Numbered from the stretch's first letter, positions 39,654 through 48,639 are shown. The stretch is DNA of 64,000 nt from an uncultured Dehalococcoidia bacterium (GCA_951812535.1 CATOSK010000003.1:159001-223000); one strand, 5' to 3'. Program-made: numbers and translations. Notes: a model not told the origin generated them from the letters alone.

Positions 39654-40892
39654 TTGTCGAGTAAATGGTCCGTTATTCTAGCCGCCGGTGGGTTGCTCGC
39701 GTTGTTTGCTCTCGTGGCCTGTTCCCCGGCAGCGCCTCAACAAGTCGAGGTTACCAGGGTCGTCGAGGTCCCCGGCCAGCAGGTCGAGGTCACCAAGGTC
39801 GTCGAGCAACAGGTGGAAGTCACCAAAATCGTCGAAAAGTCGGTCGACCGCCCCGTTGAAGTGACCAAGATCGTGGAACGCACGGTTGAAGTCGACCGTC
39901 CGGTCGAGGTCACCAAAATTGTTGAGCGGACAGTTGAAGTAGCCCCTCCCCCCGGCCCGAAGGGAACCATCATCTTTGGAGACCTGAACTGGTCCAGCGC
40001 CCTCGTCCAGAACCGCATAGCCCAGTACCTGGTTGAAAAGGGTTACGGATACCCCACCGAGGTCAAGCTGGGAGCTACCCTCCCCTTGTTCCAGGGCCTC
40101 AAGCGCGGTGATACCCATGTCACGATGGAAATCTGGCTCCCCAACCAGGATGAGGCTTGGGAAGAGGCCCGGGGAGAAGGAGCTGTCCTCTCTGTCGGGA
40201 AGAGTCTCGGCAGCGACTGGCAGTCCGCCTTCGTGATTCCCGCCTACCTGCAGGAACAGTACCCTGACCTGGACAGCGTGGAAGACCTGAAAGAGCAGCA
40301 GTACAAAGACCTCTTCAAAACTGCCGAGACCGGTGACAAGGCCCGCCTGGTTTCCTGTGTTATCGGCTGGGCCTGCGAGGAAGTAAACGCCAAGCAAATT
40401 GAAGGGTACGGCTTGGACGACCACGTACACATCGTCAACCCCGGTGACGGGTCTGCCCTCAATGCCGATATTAACGGCGCATACGAGCGCGAGGAACCGT
40501 GGCTCGGTTACCAGTGGGGCACTAACGACCCCGCCCTCAAGCTCGACCTCGTTCGCTTGGAAGAGCCCGCTTATAGTGACGAGTGCTGGTTTACCACCAA
40601 GGCCTGTGCTTATGAGGACGCGACGATCCTGATCGCCGTAAATCCGGATCTTCCCGCGGCCGCCCCGGACGTCATTGAGATGCTCCGCAAGTGGGACTTC
40701 AACATCGGCATTTACAAGGCCGTCGTCCGCTGGCGCGATGGCAACCCCGACGCCACTGACAGCGACACCGCCCTCTGGTGGCTTAACAGCAACGAGAGCG
40801 TCTGGAGCGGCTGGGTATCCTCCGAAGCCGCCGAAGGCGTCAAGGCCGCCCTGGCCGCCAACGAGACCCCCGACGGCTGGCCCGACGAGTAA
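39654..40892 (+). CDS. proX: Glycine betaine/proline-type substrate-binding lipoprotein (ProX/OpuAC-like)
   Basis: TTG 39654, seven bases after GGAGG, gives MSSKWSVILAAGGLLALFAL with the lipobox LVAC, so the protein is a membrane-anchored lipoprotein. Residues 25-105 are a spacer of about six EVTKIVE-type repeats, a feature common in Chloroflexota binding proteins. The OpuAC-like domain follows (GTIIFGDLNWSSALVQNRIAQYLVEKGYGYPTE, then THVTMEIWLPNQDEAWEEA and EPWLGYQWGTNDPAL). Several tryptophans could form the aromatic cage that binds quaternary ammonium groups. Four cysteines lie in VSCVIGWACEE and DECWFTTKACAYED. A strong terminator follows. Betaine-like ligands are likely; the exact one is not shown. 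Confidence 0.92.
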   Translation: MSSKWSVILAAGGLLALFALVACSPAAPQQVEVTRVVEVPGQQVEVTKVVEQQVEVTKIVEKSVDRPVEVTKIVERTVEVDRPVEVTKIVERTVEVAPPPGPKGTIIFGDLNWSSALVQNRIAQYLVEKGYGYPTEVKLGATLPLFQGLKRGDTHVTMEIWLPNQDEAWEEARGEGAVLSVGKSLGSDWQSAFVIPAYLQEQYPDLDSVEDLKEQQYKDLFKTAETGDKARLVSCVIGWACEEVNAKQIEGYGLDDHVHIVNPGDGSALNADINGAYEREEPWLGYQWGTNDPALKLDLVRLEEPAYSDECWFTTKACAYEDATILIAVNPDLPAAAPDVIEMLRKWDFNIGIYKAVVRWRDGNPDATDSDTALWWLNSNESVWSGWVSSEAAEGVKAALAANETPDGWPDE

Positions 40893-40920
40893 CGGAGTCC
40901 AACTCCAGGCGATCCATTTT

Positions 40921-40960
40921 GGAAGGCGTCCCGGGCAGGGACGCCTTCCTTCATTTCATG
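40921..40960 (+). terminator. Terminator after the substrate-binding protein gene
   Basis: GGAAGGCGTCCC (40921-40932) pairs perfectly with GGGACGCCTTCC (40938-40949), followed by TTCATTTCAT. Confidence 0.85.
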
Positions 40961-41029
40961 GCCCCCTTCCCCTATAATACCCGCGCCCCCGCCGGTCCCA
41001 GCCGGCCCACCCCATCCCCGAGGTTCGCC

Positions 41030-41755
41030 ATGACCACCCCCGCCGAAATCTCCGACGCCACCCTCCAGGTCCTGAAGCAGATCCCCACCCAGACCCTCAT
41101 TGACGCCCTCTGGGTCAAGAACTGGCCCATGAGCATGATCGAAGGCGCTCTTCCCCTCCAGCCGGGACAGAGCATGGCCGGCCGGGCCGTCACCCTCCGT
41201 TTCGTCCCCCACCGTCCCGACCTGGCCCAGGACAAGCCCAAGGCAGACCAGTCCGCCGAGTACGTCGCCTTCGAGCTGTGCGGCCCGGGAGAGGTTCTCG
41301 TCATCGACGCCATGGGCTGGCAGTACAGCTCCATCGGCGGCGACATCAAGTTCTTCCGCCTCTGCCAGCGCCAGGTCGGCGGCCTCGTCACCGACGGCGC
41401 AGTCCGCGACAGCAACGCCCTCAAGGAATACGGCTTCCCCGTCTACTCCGCCGCCCGCACCGCCAAGCAGGGACCCGCCGAATTCTGGCCCTGGCAGGTC
41501 AACGACGCCATCCAGTGCGGCGGAGTCCTCGTCCGCCCCGGCGACGCCATCGTCGGCGACGACGACGGCGTGGTCGTCGTCCCCCGGTCCGAAGTCGACG
41601 ACGTCATCCGAATCGCCCACCAGCGCGAGGAAGTGGAGGAGGTCATCAAGGCCCAGCTTGCCGAGGAGCAGTGCTCCCCCGGCAAGTACTACCCCTTCAA
41701 TGACCTCACCTGGGAACTCTTCGAGCGCAAGACCGGCAGGAAACCCCTTCGCTAA
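41030..41755 (+). CDS. RraA-like family protein (aldolase/decarboxylase type)
   Basis: The 241-residue protein has the RraA/HMG-aldolase fold. Key segments are TQTLIDALWVKNWP, AGRAVTLRFVP, GPGEVLVIDAMG, and the active-site stretch GGDIKFFRLCQRQVGGLVTDGAVRDS, where the glycine-rich loop and Arg-Asp pair bind substrate and metal, then VRPGDAIVGDDDGVVVVPR. Members cleave 4-hydroxy-4-methyl-2-oxoglutarate or oxaloacetate; the RNase E-inhibiting role of E. coli RraA is unlikely to apply. Near 40973-40978 a TATAAT could act as its -10. ATG 41030 has AGG close by. It precedes a CMD-family gene. Confidence 0.85.
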   Translation: MTTPAEISDATLQVLKQIPTQTLIDALWVKNWPMSMIEGALPLQPGQSMAGRAVTLRFVPHRPDLAQDKPKADQSAEYVAFELCGPGEVLVIDAMGWQYSSIGGDIKFFRLCQRQVGGLVTDGAVRDSNALKEYGFPVYSAARTAKQGPAEFWPWQVNDAIQCGGVLVRPGDAIVGDDDGVVVVPRSEVDDVIRIAHQREEVEEVIKAQLAEEQCSPGKYYPFNDLTWELFERKTGRKPLR

Positions 41756-41785
41756 CCCAACGGAAGGAAGCGATCGTCCCCCCGT

Positions 41786-41814
41786 TTGACGCTCATTCCG
41801 CCCTCGGCTAAACT
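41786..41814 (+). promoter_or_regulatory. Promoter of the CMD-family gene
   Basis: TTGACG (41786-41791), 17 bases, then TAAACT (41809-41814), about 90 bases before the ATG at 41902. Confidence 0.6.
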
Positions 41815-41901
41815 CAGCGTGACGCCTCCGGGAAGATGTCCCGTGCGCCGCCCAAAGAACGCCCGAACAAAACTTGCCCACCCGTCATCAAGGAGGACAA
41901 A

Positions 41902-42456
41902 ATGGCCCGAATCCCCATAGCCACCCGCGACAATGTACCCGCCAGCCAGCAGGGCGCCTTCGACGAGCTGTTCCCCGACGGCAGCGCTCCCCAGCATGGC
42001 CCCGGCTCCGTCCTCGCCCACGTCCCTGAGCTTTCCAGTCGTTCCACCGCCCTCAACCAGTACCTCCGCAACGACTCCAGCCTCCCCAAGAAAATCCAGG
42101 AATTCACCATGCTGCTGACCGCCCGCGAAATGGACTGCCAGCACATCTGGAACGCCCACGCCGGCTCCGCCCGCGAGGCCGGAATGCGTGACGACATCGT
42201 CGACGACCTCCGCGACGGCAACGAGATGGAGGACCTGGCCGAGGACGAGGAAGCCACTGTCAACTACACCCGCGCCATGCTCCGCGACCATTACGCCAGC
42301 CGCGGCGCCTACCAGGCCGCCCTCGAACAGTTCGGCAGGCAGGGCCTCATCGAGCTAACCATGCTCATCGGCAACTACGCCATGATCGCCCTCGCCATCA
42401 ACGGCTTCGACACCGACCTCCTCCCCGAGCGTGACGAGCCCCTCCTCCCCGTCTAG
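41902..42456 (+). CDS. Carboxymuconolactone decarboxylase family protein, paralogue 1
   Basis: ATG 41902 follows AAGGAGG. The 184-residue protein is all-helical with STALNQYLRNDSSLPKKIQEFTMLLTAREMDCQHIWNAHAGSAREAGM, the CMD core in which WNAHA holds the conserved histidine. There is one cysteine (MDCQHIW) rather than an AhpD-type CxxC. It closely resembles the 184-residue protein at 61414, which has MDCAYVWNAHAPAARRAGV and the same ending LPV. Members of this group are often found with aromatic or lactone catabolism genes. The reaction is not known. A terminator follows. Confidence 0.85.
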   Translation: MARIPIATRDNVPASQQGAFDELFPDGSAPQHGPGSVLAHVPELSSRSTALNQYLRNDSSLPKKIQEFTMLLTAREMDCQHIWNAHAGSAREAGMRDDIVDDLRDGNEMEDLAEDEEATVNYTRAMLRDHYASRGAYQAALEQFGRQGLIELTMLIGNYAMIALAINGFDTDLLPERDEPLLPV

Positions 42457-42483
42457 CCTCTCCGCAACCAAGGCGGCAACCGA

Positions 42484-42526
42484 AAAACACTCCGGCTCCT
42501 CTCATGAAAGCCGGAGTGTTTTCAAT
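42484..42526 (+). terminator. Bidirectional terminator after the CMD gene
   Basis: AAAACACTCCGGCT (42484-42497) pairs with AGCCGGAGTGTTTT (42509-42522). It separates the CMD gene from the convergent methyltransferase gene. Confidence 0.9.
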
Positions 42527-42585
42527 TGTTGCCCCGTTCCTGAACGAAAGTCCGGGCGAAAGGCCCACCCTACTTTGGCTTTAGG

Positions 42586-43380
42586 TTAGAGTTCGTCCAG
42601 CCGCGACGCTGGCCGGTCATTCCTGCGGCCCACCATGCGGGCGAATCCCAGCGTCCGCCCCCGGTCCAGCCCCAGCATATCCGCTTCCTTGCTTGGGTTT
42701 CCCAGGTGTTCCGACCACGCCAGGTCCGATGCCATCCAGAGCCGCCACCCGTCCGGGAGCAGGTCCGACAGTTCAACGTCCACCAACCCGCTTCGTTCCC
42801 AGTGCCGTTTCCACCACCCCGGGCTGTGCAGGCTGAAAAACACTGGCTCCCAGTATTCCCGCAGATGTTCCGGCGCTTCGGCGGACGGGAGTTCCTCCAC
42901 CAGCCCCGGCACGACAATCCCCATCTGCCCGCCGGACTTCACCAGCCGGGCCAGGTGATTCTCCAGGTAAAGATCGTCCGTCCCGAAGTAATGGTACGCA
43001 TCCACGCTCACGATGGCGTCGAAAAACCCGTCGGCGAATGGCAGGGCATGGGCCTCGGCGTGGATGGGAAACACCCTGTCCTCGACACCCGCTTCCCGGA
43101 TCCGGCGAAAATTCTCGCTGGCATCTATCCACAGGTCCGCCGCCCACACCTGCGCCCCGTACTCCTTCGCCAGGAATATCGAGCTCAATCCCTTCCCGCA
43201 ACCCAGGTCCAGCACGCGCATCCCCGAATGGAACCCCATGCACCCCGCCAGCGACTCCGTCAGCCACAGGGCATTCGGCCCCATCATGTTCTCCAGCACC
43301 CAGTCGGGATCATAGTTTGCCGAGCGGGGAAACTCCGTCGCTTTGAACCAGTCGTCCTGTACCTTATCTCTGCCGCCCAA
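42586..43380 (-). CDS. Class I SAM-dependent methyltransferase
   Basis: The 264-residue protein has motif I MRVLDLGCGKGLSSIFLAKEYG, the strand-2 acid in VWAADLWIDASENFRRI, IHAEAHALPFADGFFDAIVSVDAYHYFG and LARLVKSGGQMGIVVPG. The C-terminal half (YWEPVFFSLHSPGWWKRHWERSG) is rich in aromatic residues. The plan resembles small-molecule and phospholipid methyltransferases rather than RNA or protein enzymes. The start is uncertain: TTG 43380 is the first possible codon. It differs from the two panD-linked enzymes and has no co-directional partner. The acceptor is unknown. Confidence 0.8.
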   Translation of the reverse strand: MGGRDKVQDDWFKATEFPRSANYDPDWVLENMMGPNALWLTESLAGCMGFHSGMRVLDLGCGKGLSSIFLAKEYGAQVWAADLWIDASENFRRIREAGVEDRVFPIHAEAHALPFADGFFDAIVSVDAYHYFGTDDLYLENHLARLVKSGGQMGIVVPGLVEELPSAEAPEHLREYWEPVFFSLHSPGWWKRHWERSGLVDVELSDLLPDGWRLWMASDLAWSEHLGNPSKEADMLGLDRGRTLGFARMVGRRNDRPASRLDEL

Positions 43381-43507
43381 ACCTCGCCGCCTTCATACCC
43401 TCAAGGAGGCCACTCCCCGCAACCTGCCCAAACATAGGGGGTTTGGGGGATTCATCCCCCAACGTAACTCCAACCCCGCTCACCCGCCCGTTTCCTCGAA
43501 GGAGAAA

Positions 43508-44542
43508 CTACCCCTTCCGTTCTTTCCGGTACACCTGCAGCCGGTGCCGGCAGCTGTCCACGATGAAGATCCGCCCCTCCCCGTCCAGCTTCACCGCCGT
43601 CGGCCCCCACAGCAGCTTCTCCACGTTGGCCGACTCCTCCCGGTCCCGCTCCCCCGCCGGATCAATCTCCGGCGCCAGGTCCGCCGCATACCGCGCCGAC
43701 CCCTCCTCGGGATTCGCCGCGAAGTAGTCCGCCGCCCAGCGCGAGTCCACCGAGTCCCCCCGGATGGTCCCCACCACCTCCCCCTCCGGCGTCAACACCC
43801 GCACCCGCTCATTCCCCCAGTCCGCCACGTACAGCAACCCCTCGTCGTCCACCGCTACCGCCGCCGGACGGTTGAACAACCCCGAACCGGAACCGCCCCA
43901 CTTCGCTATGAACCCGCCACTCGGATCGAACTTCTGCACCCGGTCGTTCCGCCAGTCCGCGACGTAAACATTCCCGTCCCGGTCCAGGGCCAATCCCCAG
44001 GGCATATTCAACTCGCCATCGCCGCTGCCGGACCGCCCCCACGTATCCAGGAACCCGCCGTCCCTGGAAAACTTCTGCACCCGGTGGTTCAGGCTGTCGC
44101 TGATTAGCAGGTTGTCCTCGGCGTCAAACGCCAAGTAGGAAGGCCGGTTCAGCTCCCCGGCTGCGCTCCCGGAAACGCCCCACTTGCGCAGGAAAGCCCC
44201 ATCCGGCGTGAACACCTGCACATGGTTCAACGCCTCGTCGGGAATGTACGCCAGGCCTTCCGAATCCAGTGCGACCGCGCTCGGCCACCAGAGCTGCCCG
44301 TCCGCAGTGCCCCCCGTGCTGAACTCTCCCAGGTACTCCTCTTCCGCCGTGCAGATGGTCACCCGCTTGTACGGCAGCCGGATGCCCACCTCCGGCCCGG
44401 CCCGGTTCAGCACGTAGAGCTCTCCCGTCGGAGCAATCGCCAGGTCTATGGGATTATTGAACCCCCGCCCCTGGTTCGCCATGAACCCTACGGTGTGGCT
44501 GTACGGAAAGTTGTAAGTCCCCTTCGCCGCGTTGACCGTCAT
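43508..44542 (-). CDS. NHL-repeat beta-propeller protein
   Basis: ATG 44542 follows GGGAGAGG. The 344-residue protein has about six NHL-type blades. Each shows the pattern PxGLALDxDGNVYVADWxNDRVQKF, seen as NMPWGLALDRDGNVYVADW, NRPAAVAVDDEGLLYVADWG and NRPSYLAFDAEDNLLISDSL. No signal peptide is visible. Such propellers bind proteins, RNA or small molecules, and some are lyases or lactonases. It starts 13 bases after the stop of the DUF1800 gene, so the two are co-transcribed and perhaps functionally linked. Confidence 0.85.
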   Translation of the reverse strand: MTVNAAKGTYNFPYSHTVGFMANQGRGFNNPIDLAIAPTGELYVLNRAGPEVGIRLPYKRVTICTAEEEYLGEFSTGGTADGQLWWPSAVALDSEGLAYIPDEALNHVQVFTPDGAFLRKWGVSGSAAGELNRPSYLAFDAEDNLLISDSLNHRVQKFSRDGGFLDTWGRSGSGDGELNMPWGLALDRDGNVYVADWRNDRVQKFDPSGGFIAKWGGSGSGLFNRPAAVAVDDEGLLYVADWGNERVRVLTPEGEVVGTIRGDSVDSRWAADYFAANPEEGSARYAADLAPEIDPAGERDREESANVEKLLWGPTAVKLDGEGRIFIVDSCRHRLQVYRKERKG

Positions 44543-44555
44543 GGCCTCTCCCGTC

Positions 44556-45983
44556 CTACGCCAGTTGGTACTCTCGGGTCGCCGCGATCAATTGCAGCAT
44601 CTCCCCAACCCGTTGGTGGCTGCATGCCAGCGAGTCCGGCCGGTCGAACCGCAGCTCCCCCATCCGCCCTGCATACCGGACCAGCCCCTCCCGGGACTGT
44701 TCCGAAGTCTCGAACTGCCCCAGGGCCTCCAGGCAGCCGTCCACAAACCCTTCAGGAGACAGCGCCGGCCCCGCCGCCTCCAGCCGCCGGATAACCTCCC
44801 GCACGCCCGGCTGGTTCACGTCCCCGATCTCCAGCGCCGCCGCGTTCACCCGCTCCACCAGGTTTCCCGTGTCAATCCACTCCCGGCCCGTGTGCCAGCC
44901 CTCCACCGTAGGGGGGTTCAGTATCTCCTGCCCCATGAAGTTTACGTCCATCGCCAGGTTGACGATGCTCCACTCCGGGAATTGATGGCTCCCCGCCAGC
45001 CTTGCCGTCCCCGCTACCAGCTCCGTCGGGCTCTTCACCTTGGCCAGCCGCGTCTCAGCAGCCCTGAAGAAGTCCGACTGGAACAGCATCCGCAGCACCG
45101 GCCCGATGTCCCCCTCCGTCCGCAGGAACTCATCGGCCAGCGCCTGTATCTGTTCTTCGTCCGGCTGGTCCGACACGAAGAACTGGTGCAGCTTGCTGGC
45201 CACGAACCACGCCGTCGCCGGCTGCCGGACGATTATGTCAATGATGTCTTCCCCGTTGAACCGTCCGCTCTCCCCCAGGAAAGTCTTCTCCGTGTCGTCG
45301 TGGTCCCCGGGGAGATACCGGAACTGCCAGTCCAGTCTCCCGTGCGGCCATATCGAGTCCCGCGACGCCCGGATGCTCATGTAATCGGCATTGTTGATTG
45401 TCCAGCCGGAAAACGCCCGCGCGCAGTTCTTCACGTCGTCTTCCGAGTAGTTCCCAATCCCCATGGAGAACAGTTCCAGCAGTTCCCGCCCGTAGTTCTC
45501 GTTCGGCGCCCCGTTGTGGTTGTCCTTGTTGTCCAGCCAGAAGATCATCGCCGGGTCCCGGGAAAGCTCCAGCAGCAGCGTCCTGAAATTCCCCAGCCCG
45601 TGCCGCCGGAAAGTATTGGTCTGGTTCACCACTGCCTTCGCATGATTCAGCTTCCCGTAGGCCGTGGCGAACAGCCCGTGCCAGAACAGCGCGATCTTTT
45701 CCTGAAGCGGCGCGTTGGTGTTGATGATCCGGTAGATCCAGTACGCCTGCGAGCTCTCTATCAGCATCAGGCTGTTCTGGTCCACGTGGTACCGCCGCAC
45801 CACGTCCTCTTCGATGGGTGCCGCGTCCTCTGGATGCAGCAGCTCCTCCACCGTCGCCTCGTACCCCTTGTCGCAGTAGGAGTCCAGTTCATCCCGCGTC
45901 GCCCCGAACCCGGCCCTCCGCAGCAGGTGGGCCATCAGGGAAAGTTCTTCTCTGGAAGGCGTGGAACGCTTCTCTGCAACCAT
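44556..45983 (-). CDS. DUF1800 family protein
   Basis: ATG 45983 after TGAGG is chosen over the longer frame to 46115, since a TATAAT-like -10 lies between them. The 475-residue protein has LSLMAHLLRRAGFGATRDEL, EKIALFWHGLFATAYGKLNHAKAVVNQTNTFRRHGLGNFR, LSRDPAMIFWLDNKDNHNGAPNENYGRELLELFSMGIGNYSEDDV, and RAFSGWTINN, the hallmarks of DUF1800. These proteins usually sit beside a DUF1501 sulfatase-like gene and are exported; here neither a signal peptide nor a DUF1501 neighbour is present. Instead an NHL propeller follows. The biochemical role of the family is unknown. Confidence 0.88.
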   Translation of the reverse strand: MVAEKRSTPSREELSLMAHLLRRAGFGATRDELDSYCDKGYEATVEELLHPEDAAPIEEDVVRRYHVDQNSLMLIESSQAYWIYRIINTNAPLQEKIALFWHGLFATAYGKLNHAKAVVNQTNTFRRHGLGNFRTLLLELSRDPAMIFWLDNKDNHNGAPNENYGRELLELFSMGIGNYSEDDVKNCARAFSGWTINNADYMSIRASRDSIWPHGRLDWQFRYLPGDHDDTEKTFLGESGRFNGEDIIDIIVRQPATAWFVASKLHQFFVSDQPDEEQIQALADEFLRTEGDIGPVLRMLFQSDFFRAAETRLAKVKSPTELVAGTARLAGSHQFPEWSIVNLAMDVNFMGQEILNPPTVEGWHTGREWIDTGNLVERVNAAALEIGDVNQPGVREVIRRLEAAGPALSPEGFVDGCLEALGQFETSEQSREGLVRYAGRMGELRFDRPDSLACSHQRVGEMLQLIAATREYQLA

Positions 45984-46145
45984 CTCAACCTCATCGTTGG
46001 CAGTCTGTATCGGGGCCGGTTCGTCAGAGTATACACAGCCGGTGGCGGAAAGTCCGGCAAGCCCCGAATTTCGTAAGATATTATACAGACGGGTCCATAC
46101 TACCCGGAAACTCATCCCATGAAACTCATCTCAATCGGAGCCTGC

Positions 46146-46751
46146 ATGCGCCACCACCCCAATCCCTCACCCGCTGTCGCCCCCTCCTTCGCCATATCCA
46201 CCGCTGCGATTCAACCCAGCCGGATTCAACGCAGCCGGATGTGGTTCTGGCTCGCGGCGGTGGCCGTCGCCGTGCTTATCGCATCCTGCTCCCCGTCCGC
46301 GGCCGGCGGGTCCGCCTACGGCGACCTCACCCTGTCAATGTACACCGGCGCTGACCGGGTCGGAGGCGAGGAACTGGCCCTGTCCACCCTCGAAGGCCAG
46401 CCCGTCGTCCTCAACTTCTGGGCCGGACTGTGCCCGCCCTGCCGCGCCGAAATGCCCGACCTCCAGCAGTTCCACGAAGACCTCGGGGACCAAGCGCTCC
46501 TCCTCGGAGTCGACGTCGGCCAGTTCACCATGCTCGGCGGAGAACCCGAGGCCCGCGAGCTGCTGGATAACCTCAACATCACCTACCCCACCGGCTCCAC
46601 CCCCGACCGCCGGATCATGCAGACCTTCATGGTCACCACCATGCCCACCACCGTCTTCGTCAACCCCGACGGCACCGTCTTCCGCAAGTGGAGCGGCGTC
46701 CTCAACCATGAAACCCTCGTCGATATAACCAACCAAATGCTCGCCCAGTAG
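46146..46751 (+). CDS. TlpA/ResA-like thioredoxin-fold lipoprotein
   Basis: ATG 46146 stands seven bases after GGAG; ATG 46119 and ATG 46239 are alternatives. The hydrophobic segment MWFWLAAVAVAVLIASC ends in a lipobox with the lipidated cysteine, so the 201-residue protein is probably anchored outside the membrane. The thioredoxin domain begins at GEELALSTLEGQPVVLNFWA and has the redox pair CPPC in AGLCPPCRAEMPDLQQF. It ends with the cis-proline region VTTMPTTVFVNPDG. It should reduce or exchange disulfides in exported proteins or cytochrome c maturation. It diverges from the DUF1800 gene. Confidence 0.88.
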   Translation: MRHHPNPSPAVAPSFAISTAAIQPSRIQRSRMWFWLAAVAVAVLIASCSPSAAGGSAYGDLTLSMYTGADRVGGEELALSTLEGQPVVLNFWAGLCPPCRAEMPDLQQFHEDLGDQALLLGVDVGQFTMLGGEPEARELLDNLNITYPTGSTPDRRIMQTFMVTTMPTTVFVNPDGTVFRKWSGVLNHETLVDITNQMLAQ

Positions 46752-46825
46752 TCCTCTTTCATCAACCTCGGCACTCGCACCAATGGATGCTGGTTCGCCT
46801 GCGATTCGCCTTTCCAGAATCCACT

Positions 46826-46860
46826 CGTCGTCCCTGCGGAGGCAGGGACCCAGACCCCGG
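46826..46860. repeat. REP-like dispersed repeat, copy B
   Basis: The copy has hairpin arms GTCCCTGC and GCAGGGAC followed by CCAGACCCCGG. The compensating changes relative to the other copies (CTG with CAG instead of CCG with CGG) keep the stem paired. The surrounding 230-base gap holds no gene. Confidence 0.75.
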
Positions 46861-46982
46861 TCTGCGTGACGATGAACACCCTCCCCCCGGATTGCGCCCC
46901 CGCCCCGTAGCCCTCTAAAATGCCCGCAGCAACCCGCCGCCCATCCATCAACGGAGGGCCTCACCCCGGATAAGGAGTCCCC

Positions 46983-47939
46983 ATGCCCGCACCGGAAATC
47001 ACCTTTGGCTGCAACCTCGGCGTCGAGGACTACTGGGACATACCCGAGTTCGCCCGCCGCGCCGAGGAGCTCGGCTTCGACCGCATCACCACCGGCGAGC
47101 ACATCATGGACGGCAACCCGCCCCGGCCCACCGTCCTCACCCTCCCAGCCATGGCCGCCGCCGCCGGCGCCACTCGGAACATCCGCATCATGACCGGCAT
47201 CGTCATCGCTCCCCTCTACCACCCCGTCCTGCTCGCCAAGATGGTCGCCACCGTCGACCGCGTCTCGAACGGCCGCCTCGACTTCGGCATCGGAATCAGC
47301 GGGCAGCGCGGCACCCGCGTCGAGTTCGACGCCCTCGAAATCCCCGTCAACACCCGCGGCCGCCGCACCGACGAGATGCTGGAAGTGATGAAGCGCCTCT
47401 GGAGCGAGGAGCATGTCTCCCATCACGGCCGCTTCTTCAACTTCGACGACGTGACCCTTCTGCCCCAACCCGTCCAAAAGCCCCATCCTCCCATCTGGAT
47501 CGCTGGGCGCAGCGACCCGGCCATGGAGCGCGCCGCCCTCCGCGCCGACGGATGGTATCCCTACCTCTTCACCGTCCGCCGCCTCCGCGCCTCCAACGAC
47601 GCCATCAAGCGCATCGCCGGCGAGTCTGGCCGGGACCTGGAGGGATTCCATTGGGGCCTTAACCAGCCGACCTCCATCAGCGACGACCCCGCCGAAGCCC
47701 TCGCCACCGCCGTCTCCCACGTCGGCCAGCGCTACGTCACCCCGGAGCGCAGCGCCGAGGACATCGCCCAGGCCCTCTGCGTCACCGGCACGCCGGACCA
47801 GTGCATCCGCGCCGTCGAGGACCGCATCGACGCCGGCGTGCGGGACTTCAACTTCGGCTTCCTCTCCGGCACGCCCCAGGACCTCTACCGCCAGATGGAA
47901 ATGTTCGCCGCCCGGGTCATGCCCGCCTTCCGCGGCTGA
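46983..47939 (+). CDS. LLM-class flavin-dependent oxidoreductase (F420 or FMN)
   Basis: The 318-residue protein is a bacterial luciferase-like monooxygenase/F420 reductase. It has IPEFARRAEELGFDRITTGEHI, HPVLLAKMVATVDRVSNGRLDFGIGISGQRGTRVEFDAL, RRTDEMLEVMKRLW, GRFFNFDDVTLLPQPVQKPHPPIWIAGRS, and the C-terminal TGTPDQCIRAVEDRIDAGVRDFNF. This group includes many paralogues in SAR202-type Chloroflexota, where they are thought to oxidise recalcitrant organic compounds. A SRPBCC-fold gene follows after 16 bases and may be co-transcribed. F420 or FMN use cannot be decided from the sequence alone. Confidence 0.9.
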   Translation: MPAPEITFGCNLGVEDYWDIPEFARRAEELGFDRITTGEHIMDGNPPRPTVLTLPAMAAAAGATRNIRIMTGIVIAPLYHPVLLAKMVATVDRVSNGRLDFGIGISGQRGTRVEFDALEIPVNTRGRRTDEMLEVMKRLWSEEHVSHHGRFFNFDDVTLLPQPVQKPHPPIWIAGRSDPAMERAALRADGWYPYLFTVRRLRASNDAIKRIAGESGRDLEGFHWGLNQPTSISDDPAEALATAVSHVGQRYVTPERSAEDIAQALCVTGTPDQCIRAVEDRIDAGVRDFNFGFLSGTPQDLYRQMEMFAARVMPAFRG

Positions 47940-47955
47940 TCGGAGGTCCCAGCCC

Positions 47956-48390
47956 ATGCCCGCCGTATCCATCAGCTATTTCGTCCCCGGCAGCCCCGCC
48001 GAGGTCTACGAATTCGTCACCGGCTATCCCGTGTCCGGTGAACCCGGCGCAGCCCTCCTGGAAGAAAAATACGGGAAACTTCTCCGCCGCAGTGCCGGCA
48101 CCTTCACCTTCCTCGAGGACCTCGGCGCTGGAGTTCAGTGGGAATGTTCCTTCGACCCGCCCCGCTCCCGCTCCATGCGCGCCCTCGAATCCGGCTGGTC
48201 CGACCGCCATGACCATTTTGAACCCCAGCCCGGCGGCACCTTCTGGACCGTCACCTGGGAGCTCAAGGCCCGCGGCATCTCCTCCCTAATCCAGCGCATG
48301 ACCTTCGTCCTGCTCACCAGGCGCCGCTTCTCCGACCGCGTCGCCGCCCCCGTAATCGCCCACTTCACCCCCGACCCGGCGCGGGATTGA
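47956..48390 (+). CDS. SRPBCC-fold protein
   Basis: The 144-residue protein starts MPAVSISYFVPGSPAEVYEFVTG, continues with FTFLEDLGAGVQWECSFDPPRSRSMRAL and FEPQPGGTFWTVTWELKARG, and ends with a C-terminal helix (SSLIQRMTFVLLTRRRFSDRV). This is the START/SRPBCC helix-grip plan that binds hydrophobic ligands. The assignment rests on the pattern of strands and the final helix rather than on a strict motif. It is 16 bases downstream of the LLM-class flavin enzyme gene, so it may handle the same substrate. Confidence 0.6.
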   Translation: MPAVSISYFVPGSPAEVYEFVTGYPVSGEPGAALLEEKYGKLLRRSAGTFTFLEDLGAGVQWECSFDPPRSRSMRALESGWSDRHDHFEPQPGGTFWTVTWELKARGISSLIQRMTFVLLTRRRFSDRVAAPVIAHFTPDPARD

Positions 48391-48464
48391 ACGGTGCAAC
48401 GCCCAAATGTTTGCCGGCATGGTCCCAAAATGGGACCCACCCATTTGACCTGCGTTACTTCCGT

Positions 48465-48484
48465 CGATCACGTCCGATCACGTC
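48465..48484. repeat. 10-bp direct repeat upstream of the nuclease-like gene
   Basis: CGATCACGTC occurs twice in tandem (48465-48474, 48475-48484). A hairpin GGTCCCA/TGGGACC (48421-48437) lies just before it and a TATAAT at 48586-48591 after it. The tandem sites could be an operator. Confidence 0.6.
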
Positions 48485-48639
48485 GAAACCCGTTAAGCGG
48501 TACCGAATCAGGGAACTTAACCTATCCCTTCGCACGAACCATCCCGAAGTAACGTAAACACATCGTGTCTGAGCATAGGCCGTTATATAATTGCGGTGAG
48601 AACCGCGTGTCCGCTCATCTAACTGACGAGAGCAAAAGG

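Noticed and set aside
39690..39950. Repeat array resembling a minisatellite or CRISPR-like structure
   Set aside because: The repeats are in-frame EVTKIVE-type codons forming the lipoprotein spacer; unit lengths vary and no spacers are present.
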